A stretch of DNA of 64,000 bases from contig CM073886.1 in assembly GCA_037176705.1 (NCBI GenBank), positions 87,703,501-87,767,500 on the forward strand, in the 5' to 3' direction. Of this stretch, positions 43,946 through 56,082 are shown in pieces; position 1 is the stretch's first letter; each line of letters starts with the position of its first letter. A program made the translations under genes and the position numbers. Below the pieces are notes generated by a model. It was not told where the DNA came from, ran no database searches, and saw nothing but the letters and a program-made list of their open reading frames with translations. The stretch comes from Molossus alvarezi (Eukaryota > Chordata > Mammalia > Chiroptera > Molossidae).

Positions 43946-44184
43946 TGGGGGTTTGTACTTTAACAAAAAAACATCAATTCTGATCAACCTAGAAATGACC
44001 AAGTCTTCTAAAACCTACCATTATTACCATTTCTAGTACCATCATCTCTTCCAGTACAAGAGCTGCCATACCCAGTCTTATTACCATCAAAAATATTATA
44101 TTATGTTTCTATCTATGCATATATACAAAGATATCCTGATGTCTAGGAGTTTATAAGTAAACATATCACCTCCTAATACTATTA
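43946..44184. other. Unique sequence
   Basis: Nothing recognised. Confidence 0.4.
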
Positions 44185-44540
44185 TTTTAAATCTTTATTA
44201 TTGAAAGTATTACAGATGCCCCCCTCTTTGCCCTATTGACCCCCTCCTCCTAGCTTCCACCCCCTTTCTCCTTTCTCCAAACTATTGGTTTGTGCATATA
44301 TGCATATAAGTTCTTTGGTTTATCTCTTACCCCTCTGAGGTTTTTTAGTCTGTTCCCTACTTCCATGTCTTTGGATCTATTTTGATCAACAGCTTATTTA
44401 GTTCATGATATTCCATAAATAAATGAGATCATGTGGTATTTGTCTTTCTCTGATTGGCTTATTACGCTCAGCGTAATACTCTCCAGGTTACTTCATATCT
44501 TCTCAAAGGGTAAGAGATCTCTCTCACAGCTGCATAATAA
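44185..44540 (-). mobile_element. 5'-truncated L1 3' end (older copy)
   Basis: aaatctttattattgaaagt tail side, then the L1 3' UTR landmarks tgcatatatgcatataagtt, ataaatgagatcatgtggta, taatactctccaggttactt. More diverged than 29070-29450. Confidence 0.88.
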
Positions 44541-45131
44541 ATTTTGAATACATAATATGTCTGTAATCCTTTTTCTGTCTACCACTACACCTTTATTTTC
44601 TCCATTTCACTTCCATCATGTTAAAGTTATCGTTGACTTGTCTTCCTTACCCACTGGATTTCTTGAGGGCAGAGACCATATTTTATTCTTCATCTACCAA
44701 CTACTGTGCTGGGCACTAGGAAAACCTTTTAGGGGGTTAACAAGTGTTTGTTGGGTGAATGTTATAATGCTTTGATTAAATGGAGAAAATGCTTTTGTAA
44801 ACTCTAAAATGTTTTATTAACTAGTAAGGACCATTCAAATACAACTTTTAAAAATTATAATTGCGTTACATTGTCTATATTGCAATGGAGGATATATTTG
44901 AATCCTGTGAAGCTGGATACAAAATACTTATCCACTTCATAGAACAAAAAGGATGGCAATTTGACTGAATTTGCAAAAGATTAAAAAGATCAGACATATT
45001 ATTATTATTATTACTACTACTATCTTTTTTCTGATCCCATGCTTTTGGCACAAAGTCATCCACATGCAGAACAACCCTGTTTACTAAGCTGGGGTTTAGC
45101 ATCAGCTCACCACTGGATCGCACCAGCCAAC
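44541..45131. other. Unique sequence with a (TTA)n run
   Basis: A short trinucleotide array at 44998-45022 (attattattattattactac). Otherwise nothing recognised. Confidence 0.45.
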
Positions 45132-45238
45132 AAAAAAATACAGAATACTTCATGAATTTGCATGCCATGTTGCATAGGGCCATGCTAATCTCCTCTGTAT
45201 CGTTCCAGTTTTAGTACGTGTCCTGCCAAAGACAGCAC
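45132..45238 (-). pseudogene. RNU6 (pseudogene): U6 spliceosomal snRNA pseudogene
   Basis: U6 snRNA forms the catalytic core of the spliceosome. The minus strand matches U6 over its full length of about 107 nt: a diverged 5' stem (gtgctgtctttggcaggac), then acgatacagaggagattagc with the region equivalent to ACAGAGA changed to acagagg, then atggccctatgcaac with a deletion in the 3' stem-loop area, then gcaaattcatgaag and an end in a T-run. The altered ACAGAGA box and deletion make it non-functional. Such copies arise by L1-mediated retrotransposition. No proximal/distal sequence elements were sought or seen. Confidence 0.92.
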
Positions 45239-47774
45239 CGGCCATATTATTTTGACTGGCTTCTGATGTTGGCCCTTCTTGGTCACCTGTGGCAACTGAG
45301 AGACTCTAGCAATGGGTGGAACAGTAACCTCTGAATGTGTTTAACATTCATTTAAGAAGTTCTCTGCTGTACAGGTAGGCATTTTAGAAAATGTCCTAAG
45401 TGAAGTTGTACTTACGTGAGTTCTAGGCGTAAGTTCTGGAAAGCTATGAGCTCTTTGGTGTAGTGCCAGATTTAAGCCAATGGAATAGGAGTTGCCAAAG
45501 CAATCAATATTCTAAGCAGTTGGAAAATGCCTCAATGTTCCAGAACTCTCCCTGCCCCTGGGACTTACCTTAGAGGCTGTGTAAGGAGAAAAGTGGTTCT
45601 TTCATCCACTATCTTGTGGCATACTTCTAAAATAAAACCACATAAAAACAAAACAAAACAAACCCACAGACCAGTTATTTTTGTGGAACAAACATTAGAA
45701 CTAGTGATTAAAAAATAAATTCTACTTTTGAGTCTGATACATCAGGTACATAAAAATACTGGCTGAATGAATAAATGAATGAATTTAGCTTCTTTATCCT
45801 AACTATCCAAAATGTTTAACATTTGATGCAAAAAGGCTCAGGAATGACTTTACTGGATTTTACTTAAGGGTGTCCTGGGGTCAGCCAGCAATAGGGGAAG
45901 AACTCTGAGTTTGAGTCAAGTCCACTTATAAGAAGCAGCTTTTGATAAAAGCTCAGTTCTCTTATCAATATTCCTTCAACTCTTTCTGCAGCCCTGGTAA
46001 ACCCTTTTTGAAAAGCAAATGCACTGTAGGCAGAAGCTGAATGGGAAAGCCAGAATGCGAGTCCCATCCCCAGCTGGGCAGCAAGACATCCCAAATCAAC
46101 CCTTTGGTAGATTTTGGGGATGGATTTGCAGAAGGCTGAGGAGCTTTTGAATCTATGTATAGAAAAATTAGATTGGTTGCTGGAGGTAAAAAAGTAGTCC
46201 GTTAGAATTCACTATGTTGATTGAAGTTTCCAGGAAGCTGCACTGTAGGACTCTGGCTTTTCATGAGTTAGTCTCATTCCTGGTCAGTGGTAGAAACAGA
46301 ACATGTTGACTTTGGGATCTGGTAATTGTCTTAAATTAGTGGCTTAAAAGCCACAGAGCCACTTTCTTTCCTTATTGCTTACTCTTCTGTTCCTTATTTT
46401 TGCCATTGATTCTGGTTTCTTCTCCTCATGTGCTATTTTGTCTGTTTGGCAGTAACTGGTCATCAGAAGACTTTTTTTTGTCTCGTTGGTCCTTTGAGCG
46501 CTGAATATTTAGCTAATTGAAAATTGAATGGAGGAAAGAGTCAAGCAGGAAAATTTGTGTCTGAAATGGATACTTTGTTCCTCTGAGGATTTGTCACAAG
46601 CAGCTATAAAGTGTCTTTCTCATGCATAGTACCCCCAAGCACATTCACAAATCGATTAGTCACTGGTAGGGCGGAGAGAGTAGAGGCAGCATGAACCCTG
46701 TGGTGATAGCCAGGGACCCTGGCTGCTCACTCCGAAGGCGTGCTGTCCTTGATCATTAGATAACACAGTGACACTTCACCCCCTGGCGACTGTTTCCATT
46801 ACAATCAAAACTTCAGAGAGAAGGTATGGCTTTCAGAGTCTTGCTCCACTCCATTAATAAACAAACACCCACAAGGAAAAACTGGGGAAAAGGAAGACTG
46901 GCCATCCCTCTGAGACAGAAAGCCAAGAAAAGGAAACAAAAAGAAATCAATCTTTTATTTGCTCACTTTGACTCCAGAACACTTTTGTATTCTCTGGCAT
47001 GTTCAGTCGTTGACTAAGGTGGGACCCGAGTGTTTCTCTCAGTTCATTAGACAGGCCAATTAAGTGCCACAAAAGAGTCTTAATTCTAAGAGGATGAGGC
47101 TCTTGACACAGCCCTTCTAAGCTTACAAACTAGGTGCAACATGCCTCCTGCCAGTTACTCAGCAGGCAGAGCCTACAACATGTGCCTCCGGGGCCTTGGA
47201 AGTGCAGAGTGGGGGTGGAATCTGAAGAACCTAAAAAACGTGTCCAACTGAGCTGTCCCAGGAAGTCCCATCAGTCACTCCGCAGGAACAAATAGAGTTT
47301 CTGAAATGCACACATCATTTTAGGAACACGCTTTGAACTTTGAGTTCCCAGCTTGTTGATAATAGGCTTAGGGGAGGGGTAGAGGTCACAGGATGGGAGA
47401 ACAGGGTGACCACTGCACTAGATTCAAGAGAGTAAAGGTGAACCCCATCCTTCATAAGATTTGGAGCCTTTCAGACTACTCAGCAAGCTGAGGGCTTGGA
47501 AAGAAACTGCTTCTTATATAATAGCTGAGAGCTCTTATCTCATTCTTGGGAACAAGCTGGGGGTAGGTGGCAACTATTTTGGTCTTTGGTTTCACAGTTG
47601 GCAGAGCTGAAGTACAGGGAAGGGAACTGGTCTGTCAGCCCACTTAGCTAGATGTGCATGTGAAGAGAGTTCCTTTGATGCCCCTTAGCACTTCCCCATC
47701 CTCTATCAGTGCCATTTACAACCTCTGCTCGGAGCCCTTTGGCAGCCTCCAAGAGAGTGGGCATTTACAGCATC
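45239..47774. other. Unique sequence (about 2.5 kb)
   Basis: No repeat or exon recognised. Open frames at 45864-46094 (minus) and 46826-47017 (plus) have no motif. It lies within the longest SINE-free interval (43946-49290). Confidence 0.4.
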
Positions 47775-47950
47775 ATCGAGGTAACCCCACAGAACTGGAA
47801 TCCAAAGACCTGCGCTTGAATTCTGGCTCCTACTCTCACTATCTGCAGTCTCCATTTGCTTCTCTTTAAAAATGAGAATGACAATTGTGAGAATTAAAAG
47901 CATTTGAAAACATTTAACCCAGTGTCTTGTATGCTCAGAAAAATGCTAAT
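47775..47950 (+). mobile_element. MIR fragment
   Basis: ctggaatccaaagacctgcg, cttgaattctggctcctact, atgagaatgacaattgtgag, ctcagaaaaatgctaat. Confidence 0.65.
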
Positions 47951-48043
47951 TGGATCTGAATTTAAGAAAGAATTAAAATGAGCCCAGATTTCCTTCTCTG
48001 ACAAGCAGGCTCCAATGGACTTCAATGCACATATTTCCCCACA

Positions 48044-48232
48044 CCTGGTGATTCTCAAAGCTTGGCTTCTGGACCAGGAGCCTCAGAGGCACATAGTAAC
48101 CTGTGAGAAATACAAATTCTCAGGTCCCATCTAGACTGAACCAGAAACCCTTGGTAGGGAGAGGGAGGATGGAATCTATGTTTTAATGTCTTCCAGGGGC
48201 TTCTGATGCGCACACAAGTTTGAGAACCACTG
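48044..48232 (-). mobile_element. MER5A (non-autonomous hAT DNA transposon)
   Basis: Reverse-orientation copy: ggtgattctcaaagcttggc, ggaccaggagcctcagaggc, aaatacaaattctcaggtcc, gaaccagaaacccttggtag, caagtttgagaaccactg. Confidence 0.93.
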
Positions 48233-48989
48233 CTTTAAATTAATTTCATAACAGCAGGAACGAAGGCCTGGAGGCAACTGACGTAATCATTGTTGCAGTG
48301 TGGTTGACGACTTGAGCTCAGGCAGTATGGGTGGTACCACTGTATGGTCCTGTCTTTGTGAAGAGAAAAGGAAATGAGCTGAAGTTGACCATACTGCTGA
48401 ACATTGACATTCACTCTTTGTTTTGGTGTAGGAGGCGGAATTGACAGAACATAGTGGGTCTGCATGAGCATGCGGCTGGTAGAAGAAATTGTCAAATATA
48501 ATCCCCAAACCCCACAGTCCTTGTAATGTTGGGGTGTGCAGAAACAGAACAAGGGAGGCATTGTGTTCTGACGCAGAAACCCTAGGAGAAGATGCCAACA
48601 TTTATTAGCTATTCAGATGGATGCATCAAATGTCAACAGATATTGAAATGATTTTGAAAGTTTAATTTGTGATGTAAAGCTTGGACATTTTAGAGTTGTG
48701 GAGAAGAGCAAACTTTCTTTTTATCTCTCTCACAGAGAATAGGAGGTTGTATCACTTGATTGACTCCTCATTTATTCCACATAACTTCACAGTGGCTTCC
48801 AGAGAGCCTCTTAGCAAGAATGGCTACTGTGTCCTTCTGTGACCGGCCCCTGTTCTTTCTCTATCATTTTTATTCCTTTCTAGAAAAGTTTAGAAGCCCC
48901 TTCACTCTCTCTTTTTAGGGGGGGACCATTGGTTGAGTTGCCTTAGCAGCACCTGAAAGCATAGACTGTTTAAATCCAAAGACTCCTTG
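48233..48989. other. Unique sequence
   Basis: Nothing recognised. Open frames on the minus strand at 48235-48601 lack any motif. Confidence 0.4.
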
Positions 48990-49090
48990 TTACTCTAATT
49001 CAACACTCTCATTTTACAGATGACAACACTAAGGTGTTGGAGAAGGAGTTCCTGGCTCCAAATTCAATGCTCCTTAGCCTACTCCATAAA
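48990..49090 (-). mobile_element. Possible MIR fragment
   Basis: caacactctcattttacagatgacaac resembles the reversed MIR core. Short and diverged. Confidence 0.4.
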
Positions 49091-49289
49091 GAAAACACAT
49101 GCACACAGCCTGCAAGCTCAGTAGTCATGGGGTGTGGCACAGAAAAGGGGAGTCATAGAGTTAGAAGCTCTTTTCCTCTTAGTTTTTCAGATATCATATT
49201 TGTTGATCAGTATATCATTTTCCACTTTTGCTTAAATAAATGTTTATTTATTTGATTGACCCATTTTTAGTTGTAGGCACTAGAGAATG

Positions 49290-49409
49290 GGTGGAAGTCA
49301 AAACCCGGGGACTAAACCGCAACCCAGGTACGTGACCTTGACTGGAATCAGATCCACAACTCTTCAGTCCACTGGCTGACTCTGACCGCTGAGCCAAACC
49401 AGCCAGGGC
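49290..49409 (-). mobile_element. Ves SINE, old and truncated
   Basis: Head gccctggctggtttggctca on the minus strand, and the aaaccgcaacccaggtacgt middle. The CT tract and 3' domain are missing or unrecognisable. Confidence 0.82.
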
Positions 49410-49848
49410 TCCGATTTATCTTTTTGACGGAAGAGCTCATCATTGGCAGGCCATTAGCTTTTAATTGCTGCCAACATTATGCTGTTCACTTAAATGGGAA
49501 AGAATGGGTGGGACCCAATCTTCCACATCGCATTAACGATTTTTGCTCACAACACTTAAATTTCCAGGTCCAATCACTATTTTTCTATCTATAAAATAGC
49601 TATAAAATAGAAACAAAATATTCCTCTTTTCCTTTGGCACTAGGAATATCAGGTGTTTGCTTAGTATTCCTTAAATTTTGCTTGGCTTTCTTTATGCTGA
49701 CACTCTGAAGTGCCCAGGCAATAAGTCAAATAATTTCTTAGATGTTCAGGGTACAGTGCATACAGCCAATGCATAATTTTTCAGGATAATGAGAAAAAAC
49801 ATTGGTGTGGATTGCTGCAAACTAGACAGATCATCAGAATAAACAAAG
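49410..49848. other. Unique sequence
   Basis: Nothing recognised. Confidence 0.4.

Positions 49849-49890
<42 letters not shown>
49849..49890. repeat. (TG)n microsatellite
   Basis: About 20 uninterrupted GT units. Confidence 0.97.
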
Positions 49891-49893
<3 letters not shown>

Positions 49894-49959
49894 GGCATTA
49901 TTTTCTTTCTGACCCTGTAAATGGACTTAGTGGTAAGGGCACATGTGACTATTCATTGC

Positions 49960-50180
49960 ACATTCATTATAATGATAACAATGAACACCGGTTAATTGAG
50001 CGCTTCTTGAGTATCAGGTACACAATAAGTGTATTTTTCATTGCTCTCTATGGAAGACATTTTATCTCCATTTTATCGCCTCAGTGAAGGTAAGTGATTT
50101 GTCACAGGTCACATGGGAAGAAAGTGGGAGTGTCAGGATTGGAACCTACTTTCTGACTTACTACAGTTTCACATGCCTTT
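49960..50180 (-). mobile_element. MIR SINE
   Basis: ttaattgagcgcttcttgag, atcaggtacacaataagtgt, tctccattttatcgcctcag, aaggtaagtgatttgtcaca, gtgtcaggattggaacc follow reversed MIR. Confidence 0.85.
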
Positions 50181-50320
50181 TGAAAGTGTAATCTTTACCC
50201 ATGTCCCTATTTGCGGGCGGGTCTAGTGTGCTGCTGTGAGGGCAAATGGCACCAAATTCTTGTGTAGATGACAGACTGTGGGTCATTTAGGTGAGAAAGA
50301 GCTTGAGTGATGTGTCTTTT

Positions 50321-50541
50321 TTTCTTTCTTTAAAAAAAATATGTTTTTACTGATTTTTTTTTTAAGAGAGGAAGGGAGAGATAGAAACATTGATGTGAGA
50401 GAGAAACATCGATCAGCTGCCTCCTGCACGCCCCCTACTGGGGATTGAGCCTGCAACCTGGGCATGTTCCCTGACCGGGAATGGAACTGGGACATCTCAG
50501 TCCAAGGGACAATGCTCAATTCACTGAGCCCCACTGGCCGG
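50321..50541 (-). mobile_element. tRNA-derived SINE (older Ves-like type)
   Basis: Head ccggccagtggggctcagtg on the minus strand, CAGTAGGGGGCGTG-type middle. Target-site duplication tgagtgat(g/a)tgtc at 50304 and 50542. Confidence 0.92.
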
Positions 50542-50739
50542 TGAGTGATATGTCCTTCTAAAAGAGCCTAAGTCTGAATGGTGGAAGGTGAGGGCAGTAA
50601 GCACCTATGGGAAAGAAAAGTACAGGGATATTTTAGGAAGCGGTGGCTGACAGTTTGGGTAAGGTCAGATGCTGGGATTAGTTTCTATGAGAAAGGTCTG
50701 GGAAAATGACTTAACCTTGAACTACATTAGGTGTTAGAA

Positions 50740-51580
50740 TAAGTAACACCTTCACTCTGTGCTGCCACCCTCTCCCCGTTGTTCTCTACGCAGCAGTAAG
50801 AACAACCATTCTAAGTTGTCAGTGGGAAAGTTGATGCCTGTTTTACGACCCTTCATCTACGTGTCATGGGTTCATGGCTTCCTATTGGCTCCTGGAATAA
50901 AACCCCAAATCCTTACTTTTGTCTACAAGGCTGTAGCAGGTGCTGTTCACACCCCATTGGGACTCACTGTCTCTATATATTGGGCAGCTGTCTACTGCAG
51001 GCTCCTGCAACTTTCTATTTGAAGTTTCCTGGCTGCCAGCTGGATTAGGAAGCCCTTGGGACTTAATGCCCCCGGAGTAGGTGTCAACCAGTGATGGACA
51101 AGAATTGGATAAATATCCCAACTCTCCTTGCCCTCAGGTGATAGAACTCTGAGGTGTGCTGTGTGCAGTCTTCCAGAGGTCTCCTGTAGGTCTGAGCCCT
51201 ACTTGCCCACGGCAGTAAACGCTCATGCTGTCCCTGTACTGCCTTCCTTCCCTTCCTGCCTCACTTTCCTGCTGCCTTCCTGTGCTTCCTCCAAATACTC
51301 ACATTCTATTCCTTGCTCATGGCCTGTCAGGAGAACCCAACATAAGCCAGAGGTCTTATTTGGCCTGGCCTCTGCCCATCTCTCCAACCTCACCTGGAGC
51401 CACTATACCCCACAAATGGTTTTCCAGCCACATGGCTCTTCTTTAAGGTTTTTAAACCTCCTAGGCTTCTTGGTATGTGCTGTTCCTACACTTCCCAGGC
51501 CCGGATCATCAGTTCGATTTCATCTTTAATGTCACCTCCTCAAGAGGCCTTTCTTGAAATCCCAAAAAAGAGCTCGAGGT
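50740..51580 (+). mobile_element. L2 (LINE-2) 3' end, split
   Basis: Forward L2 3' landmarks: agtaagaacaaccattctaa, cttcctattggctcctggaa, aaccccaaatccttactttt, tctacaaggctgt (to about 50945), then after about 410 bp of other sequence ggcctctgcccatctctcca, cacatggctcttctttaa, taatgtcacctcctcaagag, gcctttcttgaaat. The middle part (about 50950-51350) is an insertion or diverged stretch that I cannot identify. Confidence 0.7.
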
Positions 51581-52430
51581 CCTGGAACAGAGCAGCAGAC
51601 TCCTCTGGCTTTGGCCCCAAACACTGTGAGACGCAGAACCGTGAGAGTGGTGGATGTGAAGGTCACCTTCCACCTCCCCTCCTTGCTCCCCATTGAGCTC
51701 CTGGTTTTCCACGCGCCTGGCCTTAGGTGTGGCAGGCTCTCATTCACTGTGCACTTTGGACTTCTCCTGAGCATTCCCGGGTTTATCTGTGGCGCCAGGG
51801 TTAAGAGAGGGACTTAAAACAGAAGGAAAGAGTAACGATTGGGCTGACAGGAGAAGGTCTGTTTGACACACATCAGAAAAACCTTTGAAATTATGGACAC
51901 ATGATCTGAATCCAGTTCTCAGTGTCTGCTGAGGCTTGCACGTCCATAAATGTCCTTAAAATCCTTTATTGATTTTTCTCACAAATCTTTGTAAGGGGGC
52001 AGTTCTTTCATTTCTTTAAAGTTGGTTTTGTTGTTCAAGTGAAAGAAATGAATAAGACATTATAGACTCTCTTGTATCTGAGCTTTCTGTTCTTTTATGA
52101 GAGAGGCTAGTAGCCAAAGGTACATTTTCACTGAACTGTTGCTTTTCCTTTCAAAGGGGTCCAGGTAATTCCTCTGAGTGAATTAAGAAGAGGCTGCCCC
52201 TCTGGGTGGAGGGTGCTCTGCCTGTGCTTGTTCAAGATCTGGATGGCAGCCTCTGCTCCTCCTCCCTGGGTGGGACCCACCCCCACCCTGCATAGCGTAG
52301 GAGGGAGCCTGAGTCTAGAGATGGAGGCAGGGTAGTCCTGCTGCCAGCAATTCTAGCTTCTGAGAAATGACCTTTGGACCTACTGTCATCCTAGGCACAG
52401 TTTGCTTTTTCCTTCGCTGTGAGCTTGATT
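51581..52430. other. Unique sequence
   Basis: Nothing recognised; C/T-rich near 51660-51690. Confidence 0.4.
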
Positions 52431-52434
52431 GGAT

Positions 52435-52560
52435 CGTTAAATGTCAGCACGAGGAGCTCTAGTGAGCACATGTGCCAGCCTCTCATTTCACCCACGAGGA
52501 GACCAAGGCTCATAGCCACTTACGACTACTCAAAGCCACACTGCTGATTTGTGATACATC
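52435..52560 (-). mobile_element. MIR fragment
   Basis: cctctcatttcacccacgag, gagaccaaggctcatagcca, cacactgctgattt resemble the reversed MIR core. Confidence 0.55.
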
Positions 52561-53559
52561 ATAGATGAAAACATAGAATGTCACAGAAACATTCCTGTAA
52601 GACAGTAACTATCTAAAAGGTTTTTGTAATTCTCAGGCAAGTCACCAAAGGGTCTGATAGGCTGTGAGGACTGTTTAGGGAGCAGTGGCCCAACAGGAGG
52701 TCCCTTTGCACATTTTTTCTTTGGGCTCTCAAAATGAAAAATTTTGCCACTGGATGTTTCTTTCTTTGCAAGTATTTCCAGAATCGTGGTGATTGCTTTG
52801 AAACACAGCACAATACAGATGTGAGGTAAGAATTGATGTCAATCTTAGATCTTATTTTAGATAAACACTATTGAAACCTTCAGCTTGCTGTCATTTGAAC
52901 ATTTCTTTTTTGTTGTTGTTGTTAGGGTCTGAAATAACTCAATGACTAAGGTATTTCGTTGAAAAGCAAAGAAAGAAAAATGTTTTATCCTTTGGAAAAC
53001 ATTAATTCTCACAGCAGTATGGTAAGATAAACATGGGTTTGGGTCTGTGGAACCATTATTAAGTAACAAAGAATGAATTCACCTTCCTTGGGTGCAAACA
53101 AATTTGGAATTAAAATCCCTTCAACAACGGCACCTCCTACTACCCACCATCTGCAGCTGCACACTGCTGAAACACTGTCATTGTCACTTCATTTAGTTAA
53201 CCATCAAATATTCATTGAACACGTTTTTCATTACGTACTGGGTTATTACATTCTATAATTCCAAGTAGAAGAGACTTTAAGAGCTTGTGTGCACGAACTT
53301 GACTGAAAGAAAAAAAATCAAAAGAATACAGCATCTCAAATGAATAGGAAAATCACTCTTTGTAAAAGATGGCGGATTATGTTTGTTGCATTGTTTCTGC
53401 AATGGGTCTGATAGTTTGTGCTGAATAATTCATGTTACTTTGCCCAAGCCCTTCGAAAGCACTGGCATATCTCTGAGGGACAGCTGGCTAAAGTGAAGGT
53501 ACAGACTGTTGCCACAGACTTGAATTTTGCCGGATGGCCTCTTGGGAAATTTTTTTTTT
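52561..53559. other. Unique sequence
   Basis: A minus-strand open frame at 52581-52811 is in unique sequence and has no motif. No gene called. Confidence 0.4.
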
Positions 53560-53850
53560 TGGTAGTGCAGCATTTGAGAGCACTCACCATGAATTAGGCA
53601 GATCCGGGTTCAAATCCTAGCTGTACCCTTTGATTTGAACAAGGGAGCTAACCTCTTTCAGTCTCAATGTTCTCATATGGAAAATGAAGGTAAAAATCTA
53701 TCCTCATGCCCTGGCTGGTTTGGCTCAGCAGTTGGAGACTCGGCCTGCGGACCAGAGAGTCCCAGGTTCGGTTCCTGCTAGGGGCACGCACCATAAAAAA
53801 AAAAAAAAAAAAATCTATCCTCATTGGGATCTGTACATATAGTGTTATAG
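53560..53850 (+). mobile_element. MIR SINE, interrupted by a short Ves
   Basis: ggtagtgcagcatttgagag, gatccgggttcaaatcctag, gctaacctctttcagtctca, tctcatatggaaaatgaagg follow MIR, then resume after the SINE (tcattgggatctgt). Confidence 0.85.
53708..53801 (+). mobile_element. Short, tRNA-only Ves SINE
   Basis: gccctggctggtttggctca through box B (ggttcggttcc) to ggggcacgcaccat and then about 18 A. Target-site duplication aaatctatcctcat at 53694-53707 and right after the tail (53801-53814). It matches the short copy at 18693 in end point and in gaccagagagtccc. Confidence 0.93.
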
Positions 53851-54179
53851 AAACAAAAATTTCATTTTTTAAGTGAAAGTTTTTTTCCAAGGAGGGGGGT
53901 CTGGTTAAAGAAAAGGCCCTTTTCCTGCCTAGTGCCTTGGACTTTGTTGTGAAAAGTCTGGGAAGAGGTGTTGGGAGGTAGTTTTGTACTGAGGGAACTT
54001 CACTGTTTTTAGAAGAGGGAAAAGAATGGGATGAGAAGGAGAGAAGGGAGAGGAGAGGTGAGAGGGGCCAGCAAGAAGGAGGAAGGCAGGAAAGCAACGA
54101 GGCTAGTGAAATGACAAGGGGACAGTGGTGGTATCCAGAGGATGTATTAAGAACTGTGATGCCCCTGATTTATTGAAAT
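53851..54179. other. Unique, purine-rich near 54010-54110
   Basis: G/A-rich tract. The long minus-strand open frame (53648-54097) is a low-complexity Ser/Pro/Leu reading of this tract together with the SINE. Confidence 0.45.
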
Positions 54180-54428
54180 TGTGTGTTGCCAGCATATATG
54201 TATCATAATGTGTTTAACTATTTTTCTATTAATGACAATTAGGTTCCTTATGTTTTCATTCACAAACAATGCAGTAATGAACTAGATAAAATATTATGTT
54301 CTGTTTTTTTACTTAAGTCTATATTGCTACACAGTCATAATTATTTTTAAATTGCACCATAATGATCTATCATGTTGATGTATCATCATTTATTTAATTA
54401 TCCCCCGACTGCTGGTTGTACAGGCAGC

Positions 54429-54467
<39 letters not shown>

Positions 54468-54600
54468 CGTACTATAACATATATTATAATATATATGTGT
54501 ATATATAATTATTTCCTTATTTTGAATTATTATTCTCAGGAGTAGGATTAGTAGATCAGCTCTATAGAACTCGGCCTCCTTTGTGTTATGCTAAGTAATC
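54180..54600 (-). mobile_element. Possible old L1M fragment
   Basis: Words such as ttcacaaacaatgcagtaat and tctcaggagtaggattagta recall the reversed end of old L1M ORF2/3' UTR. Weak. Holds a TG array. Confidence 0.3.
54432..54466. repeat. (TG)n microsatellite with AT-rich flank
   Basis: About 15 TG units, then atgtgtacgt and an AT-rich stretch to about 54510. Confidence 0.95.
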
Positions 54601-55019
54601 TACTAGACAGCCTCTATGTGAAAGAATGTCGTAAAGATACATGCATTGCATGGACTGCTGCATTGCATTAATAATAAGCACAAGAAACTCTGCTGTAAGG
54701 GGCAATACATCCTCAGGAAATAGGTCCTAGTCAGTGAGTGAGAGGTAGAATTCTCTCTCCAAGACCTGTGCTGAATGACTGTAAAGCTGCATTCTTATTA
54801 CTAGGTGTGTGCTTTTGGTATTTGCTATTCACACATGCATATTCTTGTTGGTGGAAACCAAGAAGCAAATAGATAAAGATGGGGAGATTTGAGGTACTGG
54901 CATTTCTCAGGCAGAATCAATAACATTGGTGATTTCATGCATTCAGGAATAATAATAATAATAATATGATTAATGCTACAGTTATAATAAAAGTTATTAA
55001 TATTAATATTACTACAGCT
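54601..55019. other. Unique sequence with an (AAT)n run
   Basis: Short AAT array at 54947-54966. Nothing else recognised. Confidence 0.4.
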
Positions 55020-55260
55020 AAAATTTAAGTACTTACTATGTTCCAGGCACCATTCTAAATGTTTTACTTAGCACATGTTTAATCCCCACAACAATTATTT
55101 GAGGTGGGTCCTTTGATATCCTCAGTTTATAGATGAGGAAAGTGAAGCACAGGGAGGTAAGGGGACTTGCTCAGGTCTTCCAGTTTGTAGGTGGTAGAGC
55201 TGGGATGTGACCAGACTTGGTCTGATCCCTTGATCACAGTGTTCTATACCACCTCTTGGT
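55020..55260 (-). mobile_element. MIR SINE
   Basis: Clear reversed MIR: ttactatgttccaggcacca, gcacatgtttaatccccaca, tcagtttatagatgaggaaa, gtggtagagctgggatgtga, cagtgttctataccacctc. Confidence 0.92.
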
Positions 55261-55582
55261 AAAGCATCATTTAATATCTACTTACATGTTTAATTTTCAA
55301 CAAAGTAGCATTGTTCAAGGGAACAAATACTAGATAAGATTAAATGAAATGCAGTATTGTAGTTAAGATTCTGCACACAGAAAGAGACACGAGTTGAACC
55401 GCTTTGTAGATAATCTATACAGGACTGAGACCATCAACTTTGAGGAGGGCTGGTCACAGGAATACATTTATGGGCTTTAAACTTATTTTGAGTTCCAAGG
55501 GAAGCCATAAAATTATTGATGTGGTCACACATTCTTCAGAACAGATGAGTTATATAATGACAGATTTCTGATAAAGAGACCT
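55261..55582. other. Unique sequence
   Basis: Nothing recognised. Confidence 0.4.
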
Positions 55583-55605
55583 AAAAGTTAAAAATACCAA
55601 TTCGC

Positions 55606-55858
55606 TTGCCCTGGCCGGTTTGGTTCAGCGGTTAGAGCATCGGCCTGCGGTCCTGAGAGACCCGGGTTCGGTTCCCGCTAAGGGCGCGTACCTCGGTTGC
55701 AGTTTGTCCCCGGCCCTGGTCGGTTGTGCGGGTGGCAGCCACTCGATGTGTCCCTTTCACATCGATGTTTCCCTCTCTCTCTTCCTCTCTCTCCCTCCCA
55801 CTCTGTCTGAACAAAAAATGGAAAAATGTCCTCGGGTGAGGATAAAAAAAAAAAAAAA
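55606..55858 (+). mobile_element. Ves SINE (young-looking)
   Basis: Complete, near-consensus Ves. Target-site duplication spans aaaagttaaaaa...accaattcgc (about 55583-55605, 55859-55890), with A-run expansion in the right copy. Confidence 0.95.
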
Positions 55859-55941
55859 AAAAGTTAAAAAAAAAAAAAAAACCAATTCGCATTTTACGTA
55901 CCTCACTTGGGAGGGAGGTTTCTGAGAGAGCACTCTCTCTC

Positions 55942-56082
55942 ACCACTTCATTCCAGGTGGCTGCCCTGTATGGAAATGAGCAGACAATGGGGGCTTGTTA
56001 CTCCAAGAAGCCACTGAGGGGGAGTAAGAGAAGATGGGAAATGGGAATACATGCCTATTGAAAATAATATCAATATCAAGTG
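55942..56082 (+). repeat. 141-bp block, copy 1
   Basis: Direct-repeat partner of 57537-57677. Shared words: accacttcattc, gccctgtatggaaa, ccactgaggg, ctgaaaataatat (here attgaaaataatat). Roughly four-fifths identical by eye. Confidence 0.8.

Noticed and set aside
53648..54097. 149-codon minus-strand open frame
   Set aside because: It reads through a purine-rich tract and a Ves SINE, and the protein is low-complexity Ser/Pro/Leu followed by SINE peptide.
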